A stretch of DNA of 22,006 nt, from positions 1 to 22,006 of IMG/VR virus record IMGVR_UViG_3300037882_003033, one strand, 5' to 3'. Below the pieces are notes generated by a model. That model did no database searches, was not told where the DNA came from, and worked only from the letters and a program-made list of their open reading frames with translations. Positions 7,738-14,148 of the stretch are shown piece by piece (the stretch's first letter is position 1; each line of letters opens with the position of its first letter). This DNA comes from a virus. The position numbers and the translations under genes were made by a program.

Positions 7738-8423
7738 AATTTAAATCGTAAGCCTCAGAATCCAGCTTTTCAATAGTGAGTTTTTCAACATTATCCCCGC
7801 TGGCGCGGTTTTCTTTGATTTTCCCCGTGATGCCTTACGGCCACCACGATTCACTACATAGGTGCTTATTTTAAGTGGTAGCATTTCCACTGTAACCTAT
7901 TGATACTCCATAACTCTCTGAATCGTCTAACTCCGCTAGGAATCAGTAAAGGCTTGCGGCCACCATGTCTTACCCATTATGAACACAATCTCAGCTTGCG
8001 GCTTTAATCGTGACTTGATTATCCCGAAGGATTCAAGTATTAACCTACTTTTTCAATAGATCAGACCCGACTTTGCATTTTAGATATGTTCCAAATACAT
8101 ACGGCTGTGAGCCATAAACTCAATCAGGGAAGTGCGAGTCTAGTAGCTTCATAACCTTTTGGGTCACGAAATACTACACTCCCCAATATCCTGCTCTTGC
8201 GAAGCATTGGACGATTTTAAAGACTCAAGAATCGGCTTTGACACCAACCCCCTAACTTTAAAAATGCTGGCTTGCCCTCATTTGCAGTTCGGACAATCCA
8301 ACTTGGCTTTAACAATGGTCTTTTGCTCCGATGCTCCTATACCCGTTGGGCCTTTAGAACACCTTCACGCAGATTACAATCCTATTGCTAGAATTTAAAT
8401 TAAGGGTCATTCCACCCTTAATC
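7702..8423 (-). ncRNA. Large structured non-coding RNA, about 720 nt (ROOL/GOLLD-type candidate)
   Basis: About 720 nt with no convincing ORF in the sense direction. The RNA begins with a perfect 9-bp hairpin (ATTAAGGGT/ACCCTTAAT, 8399-8422) about at the predicted start site and ends in a strong terminator. AATTTAAAT segments at 8392-8401 and 7738-7746 can pair to close the whole molecule. Visible internal hairpins include CCGC-GCCA-GCGG, a CGTGGT/ATCACG stem capped by GCC-GUAA-GGC, and two short stems with CGCAA loops. Size, tRNA-array neighbourhood and phage context resemble ornate large RNAs such as ROOL and GOLLD, but I cannot assign a class without a covariance search. At least two promoters precede it. 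Confidence 0.7.
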
Positions 8424-8424
8424 A

Positions 8425-8453
8425 ACTGTTTGCCAATTTTGTTTAAATGTCAA
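8425..8453 (-). promoter_or_regulatory. Proximal promoter of the large ncRNA
   Basis: Minus strand: -35 TTGACA (8453-8448), 17-bp spacer, -10 AACAGT (8430-8425). It places transcription start at the 5' hairpin. The -10 is weak. Confidence 0.45.
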
Positions 8454-8622
8454 CCCTTGCGGGAAGCGCGGACTCGTTGAGAAGTTACCGCTTTTCTCTG
8501 GCTTTTACCAGTATTATCTAAGGATGTCAAACCACCCTTTTTTCAGACTGCTGTTTTTCAAGCAACCCAATAAAGATCATAAAAGGAGTTTCTGTAGTTT
8601 TCTCCAGTTTGTAGAGTTGATG

Positions 8623-8668
8623 TCCTCTACTGTTTCTATATATTACGCGAACTTGTTGATTTCGTCAA
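8623..8668 (-). promoter_or_regulatory. Distal promoter/leader module R1
   Basis: Minus strand: -35 TTGACG (8668-8663), 17-bp spacer, -10 TAATAT (8645-8640), then AAACAGTAGAGGA (8635-8623). The same boxes, same spacing and the same 13-mer occur at 21392-21437, upstream of another structured RNA. The stretch 8454-8690 otherwise holds no convincing gene. Confidence 0.7.
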
Positions 8669-8699
8669 GAGATTTTGTAATTTTTTTTCAAAATTGTTG

Positions 8700-9263
8700 T
8701 TATTTTGAATATTCTTTCAATTTTCCATCCTCAATATAAACGAGTTTACCATATTTCGTTCCCTTCTTCCATTCGCCAATAAAAGTAGCCATATATTCTT
8801 GATTATCAAACTTCCCAAGAGTGGCATCAGCAAATTCCAGAATCAATAAATTTGGAAATGCTTGTGGGCGATGGTTTAAAAGCCAATCAAGGGCGGCTTC
8901 GTTGGTTTCACCCATTAAACGGCGAGCAATAAAGGCGCAAGCTGTCGACCTGCTCACGCCAGCCACACAATGAATTAATACAGTGTGATTTTCGTTGTCC
9001 CCGATCCATGTTTTTAATACATTTATAATATGCCGAACATGAAACTCATTGGGGGCATCTGGCTGATTGATTGCCTCTGTGTCGTCAAAGTAAAATCGGT
9101 ATGATTCAATATTAAAATCGGTGCGAAACCTTTGATGATATTTTTCCGTTTTTTCTTTTAATGATTCATTGAGCAACGACATTATTCGCGTCACCCCATT
9201 TTCCCGCACAAAAAAAACTTCTCGGGCTTCTAGGTAATCTGTTATAAAAATTTTATTTATCAT
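8700..9263 (-). CDS. Dual-specificity / tyrosine-type phosphatase
   Basis: From the ATG at 9263 it has 187 aa; a TTG at 9284 would overlap the upstream gene. The Cys-dependent phosphatase loop HCVAGVSRST has its nucleophile at about C99 and Arg at about 105, and YFDDTEAIN (about 59-67) supplies a candidate general acid. It probably dephosphorylates protein or RNA ends; members of this superfamily do both. The gene starts 1 nt after the stop of the 2H phosphoesterase, so the two are co-translated and may act in one pathway. The extra C-terminus (GEWKKGTKYGKLVYIEDGKL) resembles a single MORN-like repeat. Confidence 0.85.
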   Translation of the reverse strand: MINKIFITDYLEAREVFFVRENGVTRIMSLLNESLKEKTEKYHQRFRTDFNIESYRFYFDDTEAINQPDAPNEFHVRHIINVLKTWIGDNENHTVLIHCVAGVSRSTACAFIARRLMGETNEAALDWLLNHRPQAFPNLLILEFADATLGKFDNQEYMATFIGEWKKGTKYGKLVYIEDGKLKEYSK

Positions 9264-9264
9264 A

Positions 9265-9789
9265 TTATTTTTTGATTCTGTCAACCTTGTTGGATGCTAT
9301 CGTAAAATGAAGGCCGAGGAAATTTTTATCATCATTTATTCCCAAGTTTTTTTTAAGGCCGTCTAAAAATGGACAATCTACAGGGCACCAAAAATTACTA
9401 AATCCTTTGCGCTGTGACCCCCCAAATATGATATTCTCGGGATTATAATAAAATGCAACTGGGGCATTATATTTAATTAAATTATACTCGGGTTTCCATC
9501 CGTGTATGGTATTAATTACGCAAGAAATATGGGCTCCGTGTCTTGGGGTAAAATATCTGTCGTTGTTGACTAGGGTTGCACCAGTATCTCCATAAAAACG
9601 GCGTTTAATTAACCACAAGTAGAAGTTAATCAGGTCGTTGTTGATACGAAGGCGAACTGCCCAATTTTTCTCAACCTCAAGACGACCATAACCAATACGA
9701 GAGTAACCAACGCGGGGCAAAATCACATCACCAATAGAATTGGATTGACGTTTCTGTGTATTGCGGGGTTTGAAAGTATCGTTGTTCAT
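9265..9789 (-). CDS. 2H phosphoesterase-like protein (RNA repair or anti-CBASS Acb1-like)
   Basis: A 174-aa protein with two H-x-S/T motifs: HIS at 87-89 (PRHGAHISCVI) and HFT at 161-163 (LGLHFTIAS). They are about 74 residues apart, the signature and spacing of 2H phosphoesterases. Such enzymes open 2',3'-cyclic phosphates (RNA repair) or, in the phage Acb1 group, cleave cyclic oligonucleotide signals of CBASS defence. The segment SRIGYGRLEVEKNWAVRLRI before the first motif recalls T4 57B/Acb1-type proteins, but this is from memory. The gene overlaps the upstream lipoprotein by 62 nt and is followed by a phosphatase. Confidence 0.7.
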   Translation of the reverse strand: MNNDTFKPRNTQKRQSNSIGDVILPRVGYSRIGYGRLEVEKNWAVRLRINNDLINFYLWLIKRRFYGDTGATLVNNDRYFTPRHGAHISCVINTIHGWKPEYNLIKYNAPVAFYYNPENIIFGGSQRKGFSNFWCPVDCPFLDGLKKNLGINDDKNFLGLHFTIASNKVDRIKK

Positions 9790-9952
9790 AAATATAGGGG
9801 CGAGAAATCTCGCTCTTGATACCTACATCTTTATTGTTTTTGTAAAAAACTTCAAGACAATTGTTTGAATTTTTTTGCAGGGTAATATCAGAGGGCGAAA
9901 CGCACCCGTTCAATACCATCATTCCAAATAAAACTAGAATAATTTTGTTCAT
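9728..9952 (-). CDS. Small lipoprotein, 74 aa
   Basis: Begins MNKIILVLFGMMVLNGCVSP: a short signal peptide with lipobox LNGC, so the mature protein should be acylated at Cys17. The remainder is polar with several Tyr (RPYIYEQRYFQTPQYTET). Family unknown. Phage lipoproteins often act in superinfection exclusion, but nothing here proves that. A good promoter (9964-9992) precedes it with a leader of only a few nt. The 3' end overlaps the 2H gene. Confidence 0.72.
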   Translation of the reverse strand: MNKIILVLFGMMVLNGCVSPSDITLQKNSNNCLEVFYKNNKDVGIKSEISRPYIYEQRYFQTPQYTETSIQFYW

Positions 9953-9963
9953 GGTTTTGATGT

Positions 9964-9992
9964 ATTTTAGAATAGTTTGAGCGGGAAGTCAA
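9964..9992 (-). promoter_or_regulatory. Promoter of lipoprotein/2H/phosphatase operon
   Basis: Minus strand: -35 TTGACT (9992-9987), 17-bp spacer, -10 TAAAAT (9969-9964). The spacer carries the 14-mer CTCAAACTATTCTA shared with the promoter at 7669-7697. Confidence 0.7.
9968..9981 (-). repeat. 14-mer CTCAAACTATTCTA, copy 2
   Basis: In the spacer of the lipoprotein operon promoter, overlapping the upstream edge of the -10 box. Confidence 0.6.
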
Positions 9993-10008
9993 GAACAATC
10001 GGCGGTGG

Positions 10009-10081
10009 TGGTGGCCATAGCGGGGACGAAACCGCAACCTACTTCTTAGGAGGAAGTTGCTCATCTTTGAGCTTTATGGCC
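10009..10081 (-). tRNA. tRNA-Arg (CCT)
   Basis: Acceptor GGCCATA/TATGGCC pairs 7/7. D stem GCTC/GAGC; anticodon arm ACTTC-CTCCTAA-GAAGT. A73 and an encoded CCA. Reads AGG, a rare codon in many bacteria. Confidence 0.93.
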
Positions 10082-10085
10082 GAAA

Positions 10086-10491
10086 TGGTGGAGGCGTCGA
10101 CTTTCGAAAGTCGAGTCCAGACAATCTAATTGTCACCTTTACTATCACAATCATTATTTAAGCGATTTAAAGTCTCGTTCTTAACGTCCGACTCGTAGAA
10201 TTTTACAATATACTACAATTATTGTTTTGCCCAAGTTGTTGTTGTCAAACTGTTTGGGATACTAAACTTCGGCTAGTAAACTTTCCCAACAATTTTTCGT
10301 CCTAATTTCTTAGGCGAAAGCGAGGCTAGGTGCAGGAGAAACCGAAGTTTCAAATGCGGCCTTGACCTTGCTGATTGCAGACCTTACGGCTTTTGCTTTT
10401 ATTTTTTATCATCGTTTTTTACGAGGCCAAGATGAAAATCCTCGGATTGTAAGATGCTCAGTTTCAATTGCTGTCGAAACCTTGCGCCCCC
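10086..10491 (-). ncRNA. ssrA: tmRNA (ssrA), phage-encoded
   Basis: A 406-nt gene. The 5' end GGGGGCG pairs with 3' CGCCTCC, then A73-CCA; the G3-U70 wobble is the alanine identity element. Near the 5' end are the tmRNA-typical GGTTTCGACAG and the GAGG/CCTCG helix followed by CGTAAAAAA. The resume codon GCA (10396-10394) opens a 28-codon frame, AKAVRS...APSLAFA, ending with TAA at 10312-10310. The stop lies in a hairpin (CCTAA-GAAA-TTAGG), as in known tmRNAs. The 3' T arm is a TCGAC/GTCGA stem with an 8-nt loop. The product would rescue stalled ribosomes and tag proteins for proteolysis. The tag is long; the -AFA end is like those of mycoplasmas. Confidence 0.92.
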
Positions 10492-10518
10492 ATTAAATTA
10501 TTATGTGTAATTAAAGTT

Positions 10519-11097
10519 ATGCTTTCTCCCTATCAAAAACTTTACAAACAATTATATCGTGCCTCTTTAACTGGTCCTACCGACCACGTTGGCGAGACTG
10601 GAATCAGTAGCATTCCTTATTTTATTGACGTAATTCATACGGCGAAGCCAAAAAAAATTCTTGAAATTGGATTTAATCGTGGGTCTTCTGCTATAAAGTG
10701 GTTGATGAACTCTGATTCCTCTCTACTTTCTATTGATATTCAAAAAAAGGACGGTTGTATTGATGTTGTGAGGCAAAATTTTGGGGGCCGATTTGGTTTT
10801 ATTCAAATGGATTCAAAGGATTTGGGCGGCATACCTCATTGGGTTCATTTCTTTGATTTAATATTTATAGATGGCGATCATAGCGAAGGTGGTGTTTATC
10901 ACGACATTAAAAATTCTTTAAAGTTGCGCCCCAAATTTCTTTTTTTTGACGATTACTTTCACACTAACCACGGCGAGCATATCCGCCGCACTATATTAAG
11001 ATTTCCTCAATTAAAATTTGTCAAAAATTATCCGATTAAAAATTATGGACCATCTGATGATAATTGTGGGCAAGCATTATATAAGGCTTTTTATTAA
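10519..11097 (+). CDS. Class I SAM methyltransferase (Methyltransf_24-like)
   Basis: A plus-strand gene, 192 aa from the ATG at 10519; the upstream in-frame ATG at 10468 lies inside the tmRNA and is rejected. Motif I is ILEIGFNRGSSA (47-58), motif II SIDIQ (about 71-75), and FIDGDHSEGGVYHD (116-129) is the acidic post-I/IV segment typical of Methyltransf_24 and O-methyltransferase-like enzymes. FFDDYFH follows. Substrate unknown (sugar, lipid, small molecule or RNA). It runs against the surrounding minus-strand RNA genes. Confidence 0.83.
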   Translation: MLSPYQKLYKQLYRASLTGPTDHVGETGISSIPYFIDVIHTAKPKKILEIGFNRGSSAIKWLMNSDSSLLSIDIQKKDGCIDVVRQNFGGRFGFIQMDSKDLGGIPHWVHFFDLIFIDGDHSEGGVYHDIKNSLKLRPKFLFFDDYFHTNHGEHIRRTILRFPQLKFVKNYPIKNYGPSDDNCGQALYKAFY

Positions 11098-11104
11098 GTA
11101 GTGG

Positions 11105-11180
11105 TGGAGGTCCATGTCAGTGACGATCTGACTACTCATCTTTACGAAAGACGTATTTTACCAACGTAAACTAAAGGACC
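11105..11180 (-). tRNA. tRNA-Thr (CGT)
   Basis: Acceptor GGTCCTT/ATGGACC with one T-T mismatch, anticodon arm CGTCT-TTCGTAA-AGATG, T73, encoded CCA. T arm GTCAG-ATCGTCA-CTGAC has A54 and T58 instead of T54/A58. Confidence 0.85.
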
Positions 11181-11207
11181 ATATTATTAATATTATTAAT
11201 TCTAAAA

Positions 11208-11299
11208 TGGCGGCGGGCCAGAGAATCGAACTCTGACTGGCTTTTAAACCAGATATAATTTCCAATTATACGCAACAAACCAATATTTGCCTACCCGCC
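11208..11299 (-). tRNA. tRNA-Ser (GGA)
   Basis: Acceptor GGCGGGT/GCCCGCC, anticodon arm TATAA-TTGGAAA-TTATA, long variable arm CTGG...CCAG (class II), canonical T loop TTCGATT, G73 and encoded CCA. First of a Ser cluster. Confidence 0.93.
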
Positions 11300-11309
11300 A
11301 TAAATTATG

Positions 11310-11396
11310 TGGAAAACTGACAGCACGATTGCCATACCCTTGATAGGTACCATCTGTTTTCGAAACAGTGTCCGCACCCTGACGGATTAATTTTCC
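11310..11396 (-). tRNA. tRNA-Ser (CGA)
   Basis: Acceptor GGAAAAT/GTTTTCC, D stem TCCG/CGGA, loop TTCGAAA (A27-A43 mismatch), class II variable arm TACC...GGTA. T arm TGGCA-ATCGTGC-TGTCA with A54/T58. A73; CCA not encoded. Confidence 0.85.
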
Positions 11397-11406
11397 TTTA
11401 AAACCG

Positions 11407-11497
11407 AGGAAGAGGTGGGATTTGAACCCACGGTGGCTTATTAGGCACACTCCAATTTTCAAGATTGGAACAATAAACCGGACTCTGACACTCTTCC
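11407..11497 (-). tRNA. tRNA-Ser (TGA)
   Basis: Acceptor GGAAGAG/CTCTTCC pairs 7/7; anticodon arm CCAAT-CTTGAAA-ATTGG; long variable region; T arm GTGGG-TTCAAAT-CCCAC. T at position 73 and no encoded CCA, whereas serine tRNAs normally carry G73. Confidence 0.87.
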
Positions 11498-11657
11498 ATT
11501 TTAGCTGTAACCTCAAGAATCGTCGCGAAATCTCGCTCATCCCTAGTTACTATCGGTTTACTATACCGAGTCGGCGGTGACTATCCCCATTTTTACGATG
11601 ATTAATCGTTTATTCATGTGTAGGATCACACTATCAGGAAATCACTCCTGCGGAGGG
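11498..11657 (-). other. Structured spacer, no recognisable tRNA
   Basis: 160 nt between two tRNAs. It contains an anticodon-arm-like hairpin TCGGT-ATAGTAA-ACCGA and hairpins GCGA-GATT-TCGC, CAGGA/TCCTG, GTGT/ACAC and ACGAT/ATCGT, but no T arm or acceptor stem I can assign. It could be decayed tRNA genes or processing spacers. Confidence 0.35.
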
Positions 11658-11728
11658 TCGTCCTGAAAAGATTTGAACTTTTTCTTAAACCGTGTCGGAG
11701 TTTTTTGCTACCATTACAACACAGGACG
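11658..11728 (-). tRNA. tRNA-Val (GAC), C33
   Basis: Acceptor CGTCCTG/CAGGACG, short D stem TTG/CAA, anticodon arm AAACT-CCGACAC-GGTTT, T arm AAAAG-TTCAAAT-CTTTT, A73. Position 33 is C rather than the near-universal U. The same loop pattern CCnACAC occurs in tRNA-Val (TAC) at 14647, supporting the assignment. No encoded CCA. Confidence 0.68.
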
Positions 11729-11743
11729 TTATTTTAACAAATT

Positions 11744-12013
11744 ATCAAACAGATAATAGCCAACCTTTTGTATCTAGTTTCTCGATTAAACTATGCCCTT
11801 TCGGACATCCCCAACTTTACGTTCGGGTGCTCCAACCTTAGCATTATAGTGCAGCACTACACTAGCTACTTTAGGATTAGTCATACCTTGAGGTGATAGC
11901 GAATATTTCTACTCTCCCTACGGCTGCTGATGACGATTGAACTTCCTCTATGTCGTCCACAAGGGACTTCACAGCCGAGAACTGTCTGTTTGATGATTTT
12001 AAATTTGTTTCAT
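11744..12013 (-). ncRNA. Structured ncRNA, about 250 nt, closed by a 10-bp stem
   Basis: ATCAAACAGA (11994-11985) pairs perfectly with TCTGTTTGAT (11753-11744), enclosing 231 nt. Inside, CGGCTG/CAGCCG closes a junction with hairpins GTCC-CTTGT-GGAC and GACGA...TCGTC. Then come TAGTG-CTG-CACTA, CCC-AAC/GTT-GGG, ATGTCC-GAAA-GGGCAT (GNRA loop) and TAGTTT-AATCGAG-AAACTA. A promoter (12020-12048) starts just upstream. No family recognised. It has AGAGGAAG but not the full conserved core of RNase P RNA. Confidence 0.6.
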
Positions 12014-12474
12014 GTTTTGATATTGTGCGAATTTGATTTGTTTGTCAACTCTTTTGTCGGCCAAAAGTAGTCTAATTTCGCCACTTCTGGCCACTTATAT
12101 TGTTGATAAAATTGGGGATTTTTAAAAAGGAGTGCTGATTTATGACTAGAATGAAGTCGTTCGTCTCCAAGCCAAGGTGGCGGCATACCCTTAAATCCAT
12201 TCGGTGCAAGATTTTGCCACTTTTTAATTTTGTCAAAACAGGTATCTTTATACCCACGCCCAATCCATTCTTCACAAATCGCCAACCCATAATCAACTAA
12301 ATGATTTTCATACGTCCTCCACATTGAAACGGCAGGGTGATTTGCCCACCCCTTTTTATTGTTTAAAATTGTATTGAGGATTTGGAGCGTTTCTACTCTC
12401 ATTTTTCCGAGCCGCTTCATATCTAGGGCTTTCGCAGATTGGGCGAAGTCAGGGTATGGTAGGAAAGATTGCAT
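12010..12474 (-). CDS. MSMEG_6728-family protein (pyrimidine dimer DNA glycosylase-like)
   Basis: A 154-aa protein starting MQSFLPYPDFAQSAKALDMKRLGKMRVETLQIL, followed by WANHPAVSMWRTYENHLVDYGLAICEEW. This is the characteristic pattern of the MSMEG_6728 family, annotated as pyrimidine-dimer glycosylase/endonuclease V-like. If active it would remove UV dimers. The family function is mostly by annotation, not biochemistry. It starts 5 nt after the stop of the 123-aa gene, forming a two-gene operon. Its C-terminal codons overlap the promoter of the downstream structured RNA. Confidence 0.78.
   Translation of the reverse strand: MQSFLPYPDFAQSAKALDMKRLGKMRVETLQILNTILNNKKGWANHPAVSMWRTYENHLVDYGLAICEEWIGRGYKDTCFDKIKKWQNLAPNGFKGMPPPWLGDERLHSSHKSALLFKNPQFYQQYKWPEVAKLDYFWPTKELTNKSNSHNIKT
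12020..12048 (-). promoter_or_regulatory. Promoter of the 250-nt structured RNA and following tRNAs
   Basis: Minus strand: -35 TTGACA (12048-12043), 17-bp spacer, -10 CAATAT (12025-12020), embedded in the end of the glycosylase-like gene. Confidence 0.55.
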
Positions 12475-12479
12475 ATTTA

Positions 12480-12851
12480 TTATACTGACACAATTTCAAT
12501 ACTTTCTGTCAAAACTCGTTGAATGGTTCCTTCTACTAATTCCTTCCATTCGTCTATTGAAAGAAGGATGTGGGGTTTTGAGGGGTGTTTAAACCCAATA
12601 AGAACTGCGTAGCCATTTTTTGTTTTTTCTGTCTCGCTATAAACGTAAGTGGGATATACTTTAATGCATTGTCGCAAGGAATTTATCGCCGCCCCCCGAT
12701 TTGCGAAGACAGTCTTTCCACTTCCGGCGCGGAACTGATTTCCTGTTTTTTTAAAAATTACTTTAAAACGGGGGCTATTTGGTTCAATGCTGTAATGTTT
12801 TTCTAGCCGTTCTGTCAAATTTTGGAACGTTTCGTCGTCGTTGTATCTCAT
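12480..12851 (-). CDS. Hypothetical 123-aa protein
   Basis: Soluble protein MRYNDDETFQNLTERLEKHYSI... with a basic Gly-rich stretch KKTGNQFRAGSGKTVFANRGAA (about 49-70) and a C-terminal helix LVEGTIQRVLTESIEIVSV. No family recognised. First gene of the operon with the glycosylase-like protein. The promoter (12861-12889) leaves only about 2 nt of leader. Confidence 0.65.
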   Translation of the reverse strand: MRYNDDETFQNLTERLEKHYSIEPNSPRFKVIFKKTGNQFRAGSGKTVFANRGAAINSLRQCIKVYPTYVYSETEKTKNGYAVLIGFKHPSKPHILLSIDEWKELVEGTIQRVLTESIEIVSV

Positions 12852-12860
12852 GATCTAACT

Positions 12861-12889
12861 ATATTGAACTATTTTGATGTTTTTGTCAA
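12861..12889 (-). promoter_or_regulatory. Promoter of the 123-aa/glycosylase operon
   Basis: Minus strand: -35 TTGACA (12889-12884), 17-bp spacer, -10 CAATAT (12866-12861); the ATG at 12851 is 9 nt from the -10. The boxes match the promoter at 12020-12048. A divergent plus-strand gene starts at 12900. Confidence 0.55.
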
Positions 12890-12899
12890 CCCCAATGTA

Positions 12900-13313
12900 A
12901 TGAATATCGTGAATCTTTTTAAATTCTTTTTAATCGGGGCCGTGTTTTTGACTTTTACTGGTTGCGAACCGAAACCCCAGTCTATTGATTCTATTGTTTT
13001 TAATAACCACGAATTAAGTGGGTGCGTTATTGACGCCGCACTTTATCGCGCCATTTACAAGCAAAATAATTCATTAAAGAAATACTATTGGAGCAAAATT
13101 TTAATGATTAAATTTAAGGGCTCCAACGACGGCCACGCCACTTGTGTCTATATGATTAATATTAAAGATAACGAAAACCCTCTTGACAATATTGTTTTTT
13201 CTTATGACTTTCATAAGGGCTCTCGCATGGTTCCTTTGATTTTAAGAAATAACCCGTTGGGAATCGCCCGATATCTTTACGGGGATAAGGTGGAACTCGC
13301 AATATTTTTGTGA
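12900..13313 (+). CDS. Lipoprotein, 137 aa
   Basis: From the ATG at 12900 the N-terminus is MNIVNLFKFFLIGAVFLTFTGCEP, a signal peptide with lipobox FTGC; Cys22 should be lipidated. The upstream open frame lies in the divergent promoter region. The mature part (SIDSIVFNNHELSGCVIDAALY...) has two further Cys and a YMINIKD strand. Family unknown. It is one of few plus-strand genes and stands alone between divergent and convergent neighbours. Confidence 0.72.
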   Translation: MNIVNLFKFFLIGAVFLTFTGCEPKPQSIDSIVFNNHELSGCVIDAALYRAIYKQNNSLKKYYWSKILMIKFKGSNDGHATCVYMINIKDNENPLDNIVFSYDFHKGSRMVPLILRNNPLGIARYLYGDKVELAIFL

Positions 13314-13351
13314 AAACTGCGCGAGCGAAATTGTCGGTGTGCTATTATCTA

Positions 13352-13394
13352 GGACAGCATCTCACGCATAACCCCTAGAATAAGGTTGCGTGAA
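13352..13394. repeat. Inverted repeat between convergent units
   Basis: TCACGCA...TGCGTGA with inner AACC/GGTT pairing (loop about 10 nt) downstream of the lipoprotein and upstream of tRNA-Ser (GCT). There is no U-run, so it is not a classical terminator. Confidence 0.45.
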
Positions 13395-13408
13395 AATTAC
13401 CGAAGGGG

Positions 13409-13496
13409 CGGCGGGCTGACAGCACGATTGCCATGCCTTTTGAGGGGCACCAGAGAATTAGCAATTCCCGTTCATCACCCGATGAATTAACCCGCC
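13409..13496 (-). tRNA. tRNA-Ser (GCT)
   Basis: Acceptor GGCGGGT/GCCCGCC, anticodon arm GGGAA-TTGCTAA-TTCTC, class II variable arm TGCC...GGCA, G73. T arm TGGCA-ATCGTGC-TGTCA (A54/T58) is identical to that of tRNA-Ser (CGA). The next bases are CCC, not CCA. Confidence 0.88.
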
Positions 13497-13505
13497 GTAT
13501 TAAAT

Positions 13506-13583
13506 TGGTCCTAGCGGCAGGCGTTGCTCCTGCATATTTTCATTTATCAAATGAACCCCATTACTAATCTCGGGCACACTAGG
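13506..13583 (-). tRNA. tRNA-Ile (GAT), copy 1
   Basis: Acceptor CCTAGTG/CGCTAGG with C1-G72, D stem CCC/GGG, anticodon arm TTCAT-TTGATAA-ATGAA, T arm GCAGG-AGCAACG-CCTGC (non-canonical loop), A73, encoded CCA. Confidence 0.82.
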
Positions 13584-13594
13584 ATTAATGTTTT

Positions 13595-13870
13595 TTATCT
13601 TCTTCTATTATTACTCAATTTGTGAGAAACGCAAGCATTTTTGTGCTTTTGTCGCCACTTTATCCAGTTCGCTACGCTCTCATTCTCCCTCAATAATTCT
13701 ATTGAATTTAAATGATACTTGAGTGTTGGGTTTGAGAATAAAACATGAATTTGTCTGTGACATTCTTCGCAAATTAGAACAGTTTGAGTGCCTCCCTTAA
13801 TTTTGGGGACGACGTGATGTTTACTATTTGCACTTGCTACTTCACAAATTGGACATATTTCTTGGATCAT
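13595..13870 (-). CDS. Small HNH endonuclease
   Basis: A 91-aa protein from the ATG at 13870. Zinc ligands CPIC (6-9) and CEECH (34-38) bracket SKHHVVPKIKGG (HH at 18-19), and RQIHVLF supplies the distal His. This is the classic small HNH fold. It lies between a tRNA-Ile and an aberrant tRNA-like gene, which is consistent with a homing nuclease living in the tRNA array. Confidence 0.82.
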   Translation of the reverse strand: MIQEICPICEVASANSKHHVVPKIKGGTQTVLICEECHRQIHVLFSNPTLKYHLNSIELLRENESVANWIKWRQKHKNACVSHKLSNNRRR

Positions 13871-13876
13871 ATAAAA

Positions 13877-14026
13877 TGGAGCCAACGGTGGGATTTGGCA
13901 CCCACACTGAGACGAAACGAAATCAATGGGCGTAATGCCATACTATTTTTCATTGCAACCTTAAAGTCACTCACTAGGCGTCTTGCTCTTTCTAACCCGA
14001 ATATAGTGCGGTTAAGCTACGTTGGC
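13877..14026 (-). other. tRNA-like gene with expanded D loop and anticodon loop (150 nt)
   Basis: Acceptor GCCAACG/CGTTGGC pairs 7/7, with T73 and an encoded CCA. D stem GCTT/GAGC encloses a 25-nt loop with its own AACC/GGTT hairpin. Stem AGACG/CGTCT at the anticodon position encloses about 67 nt instead of 7. The T arm GTGGG/CCCAC has an 8-nt loop. It may be an intron-containing or a decayed tRNA. Anticodon not assignable. Confidence 0.5.
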
Positions 14027-14034
14027 GAAAATCG

Positions 14035-14106
14035 AGCCCGCACCGTGAATCAAACACGGATTCCCTGAATACCACACAGGAGTAATAGTCATTATACTAT
14101 ACGGGC
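14035..14106 (-). tRNA. tRNA-Thr (GGT)
   Basis: Acceptor GCCCGTA/TGCGGGC, D stem GTA/TAC, anticodon arm CCTGT-GTGGTAT-TCAGG (31-39 mismatch), T arm CCGTG-TTTGATT-CACGG, T73, no encoded CCA. Confidence 0.8.
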
Positions 14107-14148
14107 ATTCGTTTTTGTTTATCTATCCACAGAACGATAACTGCGCCG

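Noticed and set aside
8159-8398. Plus-strand ORF of 79 codons across the large ncRNA
   Set aside because: It is antisense to a transcript with clear promoter, hairpin and terminator signals, has no promoter of its own, and its composition (Cys/Pro/His-rich) is not like the other proteins here.
11744-11994. RNase P RNA
   Set aside because: AGAGGAAG is present, but the remaining universally conserved segments (ACAGAA, GGTAAACCCC-like) are not, and the length is short. Left as unclassified.
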